NCBI GenBank assembly: GCA_045597645.1
Contig: JAZLKM010000071.1
Span: 1-22,961, forward strand
DNA from: JAKSSE01 sp045597645
GTDB lineage: Bacteria > Bacillota > Clostridia > Lachnospirales > Lachnospiraceae
Length of the DNA: 22,961 nucleotides
Direction of reading: 5' to 3'
The translations under genes were made by a program, and so were the position numbers. The notes beneath the pieces were generated by a model, which saw only the letters and a list, made by a program, of their open reading frames with translations, did no database searches and had not been told where the DNA came from. Positions 12,399-21,300 of the stretch are shown here, piece by piece; the stretch's first letter is position 1; each line of letters begins with the position of its first letter.

Positions 12399-15300
12399 AT
12401 GTCTAATAGAAGTCTTAAGGATAGATTGCGAAGAGGCGTTGCACTCATATTGGATGTGGTGCTTCTGACTTCCACATGTGTGCAGACGCAGCCTAATATG
12501 GCATTGGCAAGTGAAAGCGGATGCGTGATTACAATTGATGGTTATACAGCGGACAATAGCGGTACGATGCCAGTGTTTACTGTACCATATGGATATAATC
12601 AGACTGCAGAGCATCCGGCAGATAATAGCACGAGCTGGATTAAGCTTGATGGGGAGAAGCCGAATGATCTGGGATATTCGTTAGATAATAATACTGATAC
12701 GATGACTCCTGATACTCCTGTTGAACCTGGCGACTATTATCTTCACGCCTTCCCTGAGCTTTCAGTGGATTTTGGAACGGTTCAGATTAAGATTGTGGCA
12801 GACACACTCCCTGCGCCCAATAACATAACCTGGGGTTCGGATTATAATTATGTTGTGTCATGGGATATTGATACTAACACAACTTCAGGTATAGCATACG
12901 ATACCAGCAAAATTGCGTCATATACAGTACGTTTGTATAAGGGCGGATCAGATACGCCTCTGTCTACAAAGACTACTGCAGATAATACAAAATCTATAGA
13001 TTTCACTGATATCATAACGGGTCCATCAGGCGGTTTTGATACGTATTCAGTGGATGTAATGGCAAATACTGCAGATGCCGTACACTACAATTCTGGAGCT
13101 ACATCAGACAAGAGCTCAGCTTATTTATCAAAAGATACAACAGCCCCCACAATAGTTGGAGGCTCGTTTGCGTTCGACAATGGCAGCTTCACGGGCAAAG
13201 CATACGATGAAGAGAGTGGTCTGTATGGGTATGCTTTTGCAACAGCAGACTCGCTGGCATTAGATGCTGCCCAGTGGACAGATATAACTTCTTCAGGAAA
13301 GGGTGTAGTAGGAAGCGCAACAGAGCCTTATATCGCAAATCAGACCGTGACAGCATCAGGTGCATACAAGTTCTATGTAAAAGATAAGGACAATGTGGTT
13401 AAAGCTGGTGGAGCTTCACCTGTTGTTATTGATATTGCTAAGGTAACATACAACGATTACTACAATGGCGGAAGCGGCACTCATGAAGCAGCTAAGGTAG
13501 TTTACGTTAATACCACTGACGGAGCTACACCTCTGCTTACTCCTGTCCGTAATGGATATAATTTCGGTGGCTGGTTTACTGACAGTAGCTATACCACTCC
13601 GGCTGGTGCTGATATAGCGCAAGGGACAGTTTCAGACATTTCTGTTTATGCAAAATGGGAAAAGTCAGACATATCTGCAGTAGTTACTTCATCAAATCCT
13701 GCAATGTCAGATCCTTCAGGTATGACGTACAATGGCACCGGCTCTATTGACGTGGCCGTAACGGCGCCGGGGGCACTTTCATATACATATCAATGGTATA
13801 AGGAGAATAGCCAGGGTACATTTGAAGCGATATCAGGGGCGACAGGTGTATCTCTAGCTACATCGAATGTATCAGATTCAGGCACCTACAAGGTGAAGGT
13901 GACCTGGGATGAGGCTGCAGGTGCAGATGGATACGTGGAATCCGCACCTATTACGATTAAGATAAACAAGAAACAGGCAACTATAACCCCAAGGCTTATA
14001 GATGCTTTTGTAGTTAATTTTGGGGATGATATACCTGGACAGGACAAGTTTACCTACGATGTGTCTGGACTAGAAAATGCAGAGACAAAAGAGACAGCGG
14101 GTATTATATCGCCGGAAAATCCATTTGAGACAGACTATACGCCTTCAACTCCTGCAGGAGCAACTGGCAATATCAGCTTAAGCGCAGGCAAGGCTTTTGA
14201 GGCACCAAATTATAGCTTTGACTATGCAGTCGGCACATTTACTGTGGCTTCAAGGACCATTAGCGCCGCAGATATAGAGATAACTCTCGCGCAGGAGTCA
14301 GAGACTCTAGATACCTACAAATATACTGGCACAGCTATCGAGCCTACTGTGACAGTCACGAGAAATGCTGATGGAACCGCGTATGTGGAAAATACCGACT
14401 ATACGGTGTCATATACCAGCAATGTTTCAGTTGGAACGGCTACAGCGACTGTAACATTTAAAAACAACTACATAGGAAGCTTTGATAAGACATTTTCGAT
14501 AGTTAAGGCAGAGTATGCTTCAGATGTGGCTCTGGCAGGAGATGTGTTTACAACCGTAGATGGGATACCTCAGTTTATGTATGATGGGGAAAATCACCGT
14601 CTGGCTTACAGTGTGAGCAATAATCCGGAAAGCGGCAGTATTACATGGCATTTTAGGCCGGAAGGCTCTGCGAGAGGCGAGAATGAGACTTCTACTCCAC
14701 CTACAAATGCAGGGGATTATATTGTCTATGCTACCATCGCCCAGACTACAAGCTATACATCTGTAGATACAGCAGACAAAAAGTTCACAATTAAGAAAAG
14801 ACCTATTACGATTGAGAGTGAGAGTGGCACTTGGGTCTATGACGGATTCAAGCATACTATTGTAGATATTAAGGATGCAAAAATTACTGGAGAGGAGCCT
14901 CTGTTTGCATCAGGAGAAGGCTTTCAGTATAAGTATGCAACTGGGGAAATCACAAACTATGGCACAGCTTCCAATACTATTGCATATGCTTTCGCATCTG
15001 GTACGGACCCAAATAACTATGATGTCACAGAGGTGCCTGGAACGCTTGAGATTACAAAGGCTACCCTTGCTGAACCGGCAGGAGAGGACTGGAGCAGCAG
15101 CACACCTGCTACTGCTACATGGATTGCGGTATCAAGGGATAATCTGGATATCGAGTACAAGTTGCAGCTCTATCGCGTGACAAAAGAGGGCGGGGTTGAT
15201 GTCTATACAGCAGTCGATGCAGGAGCAGTTACCACTTCAGATACAAGCTATGATTTTAGCAGTATTATTCATGCGGACCTGGAGGCCCACGGCGTAGATG

Positions 15301-18300
15301 GAGCTAACGGCGTACCGTCAGAGGGCTATACCTACACTGTACAGACTATTCCGGCAGGCGGAGCTGCGGTGGAAAACTATAAGCCAAGCGCAATGCCTGC
15401 GCCTAAAGCAGCTAATAAGCGCACATATGCTACAAGAGTAGAGGTAACGTACGACAGTGATACTGTAGATGATGCATATTTCTGGATAAATGGTGCTGCA
15501 GTGCGCAATAAGCAGTACATGATTCAAGGCGAGTCGTTAAATATAGCTCGCGTCAGAAAGCATGGCTATAGCTATATGGGCTGGCAGGGCGTAGATGATG
15601 AAGGAATGCTTTCATATTCCATGGATTATGACTATGACACTCTTTACCTGATGATGGGTGGGAGGACAAATGTCGATATGCAGATTAAGGCTAGAGGCAG
15701 TGATGAAAGCCCTAGCGTTGATACGTTCATAGCTGATGCAGCTAGCGACGCGAATAAGAGCTCAGATAAGCAGTCTGTCGTTATTGAATTTAAGGCTCAT
15801 GATTCACTGGGACTCACCAAGCTACAGATAGCCAATAGTAATGAATACAAAGATATAGGTAAGGCCATAACTATTAATGAAGGTACAAATATTTCGGAGA
15901 CTACCGCAGATGGCATAGTAATTAACTATACATATCGGCAAAAAGGTGACAAGTGGGTAATCGAAGGTACAGCTACTGTGACAGAGGCTGGTGAGTATAA
16001 CCTCATTGTATGGGATAATAATGAAATAACGGGTGCCAAAATGGCTCGCAAGTTTGCCGTTAAGACTGAGTATATCGACAATGAGGACGGTACTAAGACG
16101 CCTGTGAGCAGAGAGTATTTTGTACCAGTGTCTGTATATAAAGTTACGTTCGCCAAGGGAACAGCAGGTGCTAGCCCCGTAGAAAATAAAGGATATCCAG
16201 AATACACTCTTAAGCTTAATAATCAGGATATTATTCTTCCAGATATCAAAGGTAAGCTGTTAGCACCTGGATATACGTTTACCAATTTCAGTGGGGCGTC
16301 TACAGGTCTATATCCGAATGGAGGAAAATATACAGCAAATAAGAGCGATACGCTCACTGCGCTGTGGAGTGATGAGACATATACATATACTGTACATTAC
16401 TTCTACCAGCCTATGGATGAGATTACAGGAAAAGCAAAGGTAGATGTAAATGGCGATCCTGCGTATGAGGAGGACTTGGGAGCTACAACGCAATTTACAG
16501 CCGCCTATGATACAACTGTAACATCAGCACTAGGCAAGATTCAGAAAAATAGAGTTGGCTTTGTACGAGATGATGCTAAGAACGATAGTATTACAATACT
16601 AGGTGAAAGTGACACCAATGTAATCAACGTATACTACAAGAGAGCAGCTCATACCATAACATATCAGTATAAAAAAGTAGGCGACTCCACTTATACAGTA
16701 TTTGAGACTAAGGAATACGCATACGGAGATAAGGTAGAGCCATATGGGGATGGAGTGGGAGAAAAGCCATCTCAGGCAGGTTATACCTTCATCGGTTGGA
16801 GCTACGGAGATTCTGGTAAGACACCTGTGACTATGCCAGAGCAGAATCTGATTGCAACAGGATATTTTGAACCAAATGCGACAAAGTACGTAATAGATTA
16901 CTATTATGAGAATCTGACGGGAGATGCGTATGTATTAGACCATTCTGAGGATCGTTATACATATACCGATGGAACTATAGACGCAAACGGAGATTATATA
17001 TATAAGAGTGCGGTGCACAATGCCGTTATTGACTTGACTAAATTTGGAGCACCGGAGATTGAGGGCTTTACCTACAAGACCACGGCTTCAAATAATGGCG
17101 CATGCAGCAGTGAACCGCCAGCGTCAGCGGTAACTTCGGGCAGAGTAGATGCCACAAGTGGCAACACACTGCACGTAGCTTACTACTATACCAGAAATAA
17201 ATATAAGATTACCTTGAATGTATATTTAGGCAGAACAAACGCGCCTATATATACGCATACTTTTGCTGACATAAAATATGGAACACCGTTTGAGGCCCCA
17301 TATAAATCTGCAGCAGAGTACGAGGTTTATGACCAGGAAAACTGGACAAATAGCAAGACCGCTGAAGAGATGAAGGGCTATGAACTCTCTAACATAGCAG
17401 ATTGGAGTACAGGTGAAGCACCTACTACCATGCCGGCGGGTAATATTACCTTAAATAGAGACTATGTCTCTACTACTCAGTGCCCATATGACATCATCAT
17501 CTACTATGAAAAGGTGGAGGGAAGCTTCGTAAGATTTTCAGAGCAGGCACTTACTCAGTATGAGAATGAGGGTAAGGATGTAGTCATCCATAAAACTGTA
17601 GCTGATGGTGCAACTCTCACAGAGGAGAGCATCAAGAATATATATCCAGAGCTGTCATATTATGAACTGGATGTTACACAGCTGGAAAAGGCATCAGGAA
17701 CCGTTACTGACCCAGCTCAGAACAGTGGTAACAGAATGACCCTGGAGGTCTACTTTAGAAGGCCGATTTGTAGTACAACAATTACCTACAAGTATTATGA
17801 TCCGGGACTAGAGCAGACAATCACTATAGGTACATTGACAAAGACTGGAAAATGGAACACCTATTATGATCCTGAAATAGGTTTATTCTATGGCGATGGA
17901 GGTGCTAATGGCACTGCAGCTGCAAACACATCGTCTACGCCTGAGAGTAAGTGGGTATTTACTCCAGCTAGAATCAAGACTAAGCCTGACTCGCAGGGCA
18001 TATATGAAAGTGGTGTTGGTGCTGGCTTTACAGAAGGAAATTCCGTACCTATCGTAGTGGATGCTGAAGGAAGGCTTATATTAACAGCTGATGGCAAACC
18101 AGCTGGCACGGGCGGTACAAATATCGAGGATTTTGACTTTAGCAACATCTCAATGTCTACCATTAGCTACAGCGGTAGATATCGCAATGAAAATGGAAAT
18201 TATGAGTATCCGGCTAGTTCGGTTGCTGTGGCTAATGTAAATGACCCTATTCTTAATTCAATAAAATATGGCGGTGAGACTAAGGACCTGAAGAATTATT

Positions 18301-21300
18301 GCACAGTCACATATGTGCGCTCAAAACAGGGCGGATATGTAGGTCACTATTACATTGATATCAACTACAGATCTGATGAGCTTACTAGATACAAGACGGA
18401 TATTGGAAATGGAAGCGATATTAAGAAGCAGCTTACGGTTCAGATTGATAATTGTGACGACAGTAGCTTCAATGGCACCTACAAGGTGAGAATAGCTAAC
18501 ATAGAGGACCTTTGCACTGATTACACAGTGGATGAGGCTGGAAAGATTACAAGCTCTACTCCAAAGTCGGATATTAAGAAATTTACTTATACAAACCCAA
18601 CGACGGGCAAATCGCAGGAGGTATATCTCACAAAGCCAGGCGTAGACATTTGCGGTATGGGAGAGGAGTATGCTGAGCAATTTGCTGATAGCTATCTCTA
18701 TATTGCTGATCCACAGAACTCTATATTCTGGGGCAATTCATTCCACAAGGGCTACTGGAATAGCTACCGAGACATACTCGACGACGATGCCAAGAAATTA
18801 TTAGCAGATTATAAAACAGTTCAAGAGAATAAATACAACGAAAACCCTGCGGGAACAGATTATGACAGGGTATATTCTGATGCCTATATTTACAGCTATA
18901 CCAACTCGTATGTAGCAGTGGTGACAGGTCCGTTTGAGCAGACTATCTACTATCGCTATGCAGATCCTACCTACCTTGTGTATAACCTGTATGGTATGAC
19001 GTACAACTGCTATTATTCAAAAAATACGCTGACTCACATTGCAGCAGATAAGACAGATACCAAATTTAAAGCATTCTTTGATCCAACAACACCTGCAGGA
19101 AGTGAGATTGTATGGTACAAGGACTCAGGCTATAGGACTTTAGCTGATGATTTTACAATCACTACAAGCACCACACTATTTGGTAGATATGAGAAAGCCA
19201 CCTACACCGGCTATCACTACGTATTCTATGAATTGGCAAACCCGGTAAAGATTGCTGGTGTGGACTATAAGTACTTGAGTATGGATCAGATAGAGGCGTT
19301 AATTGCAGGTGGTGACACAACATATACCAAAATTGACGATACTGAAACTATCTACTATGACACTGAGTTTAGAGATTCTGAGAATAAGCCGGTGCAAAAG
19401 GCTTTTGCAGGCCACAGATATACATATAAGCATAATGGTGACACCATACTTATAGCAAGGCAGATTCCAGAGCTGTCATCATCAGAGGTAATGAAGCTCG
19501 ACTATAAGGATGCTATCTATACAGATGGAATATATGGCTTTGAGTACGACGGCACAGAGGAAAATAAAATCATGGCGTTCTGCCAGTATGCACCGGAGGA
19601 CCTTAAGGCGCATTACAGGAGAAAGACGTTTAAGCTTACCTGGGATTTCAATGACAAGGATGCATACCTTAATAAGAGAACTGACGATTTCGAGGAGGAG
19701 GTTGGATACAATTCTGATCTTGCTACCAGGGCACCTAGTCCCGAAAGAGCCGGATATATTATCAATGAAAGCCAGAAGTGGAAATACTATAAAAAAGAAA
19801 CAGATGGCACTTTGACAGAGCTTAGTCCTCAGCCTATCCATATGCCTGATTACGAGATAGTAGCAGTGGCACAGTGGGTGCCTACCACGTTTGACTATGA
19901 TGTATATCACTATTTCCAGAAAAACAACCAGACCTATGAGACTGATAAGGTAAAAGATCTGGGCGGAAAGGCTCTAGGTGCTACTGATTACACATTTATG
20001 CTTAATGGTGTGGATGTAGGTACGACCAAGGTCATCACAAGCGGTCAGAATTATGCGGCGTATGAGCTTGATACTGGAGTGATAGCGTACTATGCAGGTA
20101 CCTTAAGCGGTTCTGAGTTTAAGGCTACATCATCAGATCTGTTGGGAATTAAGCAGCATGTAGTGGCATCAGACAGTGCAGCACTAAAATCAGAGGACGA
20201 GTATTCATGTGATAAGTACAAGCTTGCAAGCATAACTAATCTGTTTGAAAAAATAGACACCTCTATGTATGAGTACGATTTTACAGTACATAGAATCGCA
20301 GACAATATTAGAAACCTGCATGTAGATGATGTAGAAGAGGCCAATAGAAAGTACCAGGCTGATGTAGATATGGATCTGGGTCTGTACTACAGAAGAACAG
20401 CTGGATGTGTCATCGTGATAGAGCCGATGGTGACAGATGATGCCAGACTGACCACAGATGCTCAGGCAGCGTCACCATTACCTACCGGTATCACAGCAAT
20501 TGGAGCAGGTGGCTACAATTATGGTATAGGAGCTACTCTCTCAGTTGACGTGGCAAAGGGTTATGACTTCGTTGGATGGTACGACGAGGCTACTTATAAT
20601 ACGGCTTTTTCAGCGTTTAAGGCACAGGCGACTGAGACAGATTTTGCCCGATTCCTGAATGCTAATGATGGCACCTATGAGAGAGTTACAGCAACCAGCA
20701 TGGATGTGCCTACAACAGCTTCGCGTACTGTATATGTGGCAGTCACTGCTCCAAAGGCAGTAAAGAAACCGAATGTAGCGATTAAGAATAATAAGCTAAG
20801 CTATAGCTATGGATATGCAGCAGAAGCGGACAATGTGATATCTATGTCGGTGGATATGTCATCAGTTGGCGCCGAGCAGGCTGTATATCATGTCAAGAGC
20901 TATCAGTGGTATTCAATAGCAGCTGATGGTACTAATAAGAAAATAATAGATGGGGCCACCTCTGCGAACCTAAATATCACTCATGATTTAGCAGACAACG
21001 CAGGTGAGTACAACTTCTTCTGTGAGATTGAGGTAGAACGTACTGACAACGGTCGATCTATCAAGTGTGACGCAAGAACTAGAACTGACGATGATGGAAG
21101 TCCAGTTTATGGGGACCCGGCAGCTCCAAGCAAGATTACAGGTTACACAGGTGACAGGACTAATAACCCGGTAACAGTGGTCCAGGCTGACATAATTGTC
21201 GAGGAGGGGTTATATCATGGAACCTATGACCAGGCAGCTCATGGCGCAATTCTTACTGTAAAATCCGGCCCTGGGGACTGTGAGGTTTATTTCTCAACAA

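Noticed and set aside
12400..20400. Many minus-strand and off-frame open frames within the giant gene
   Set aside because: They are shadows of one continuous 3521-codon frame with coherent domain content.
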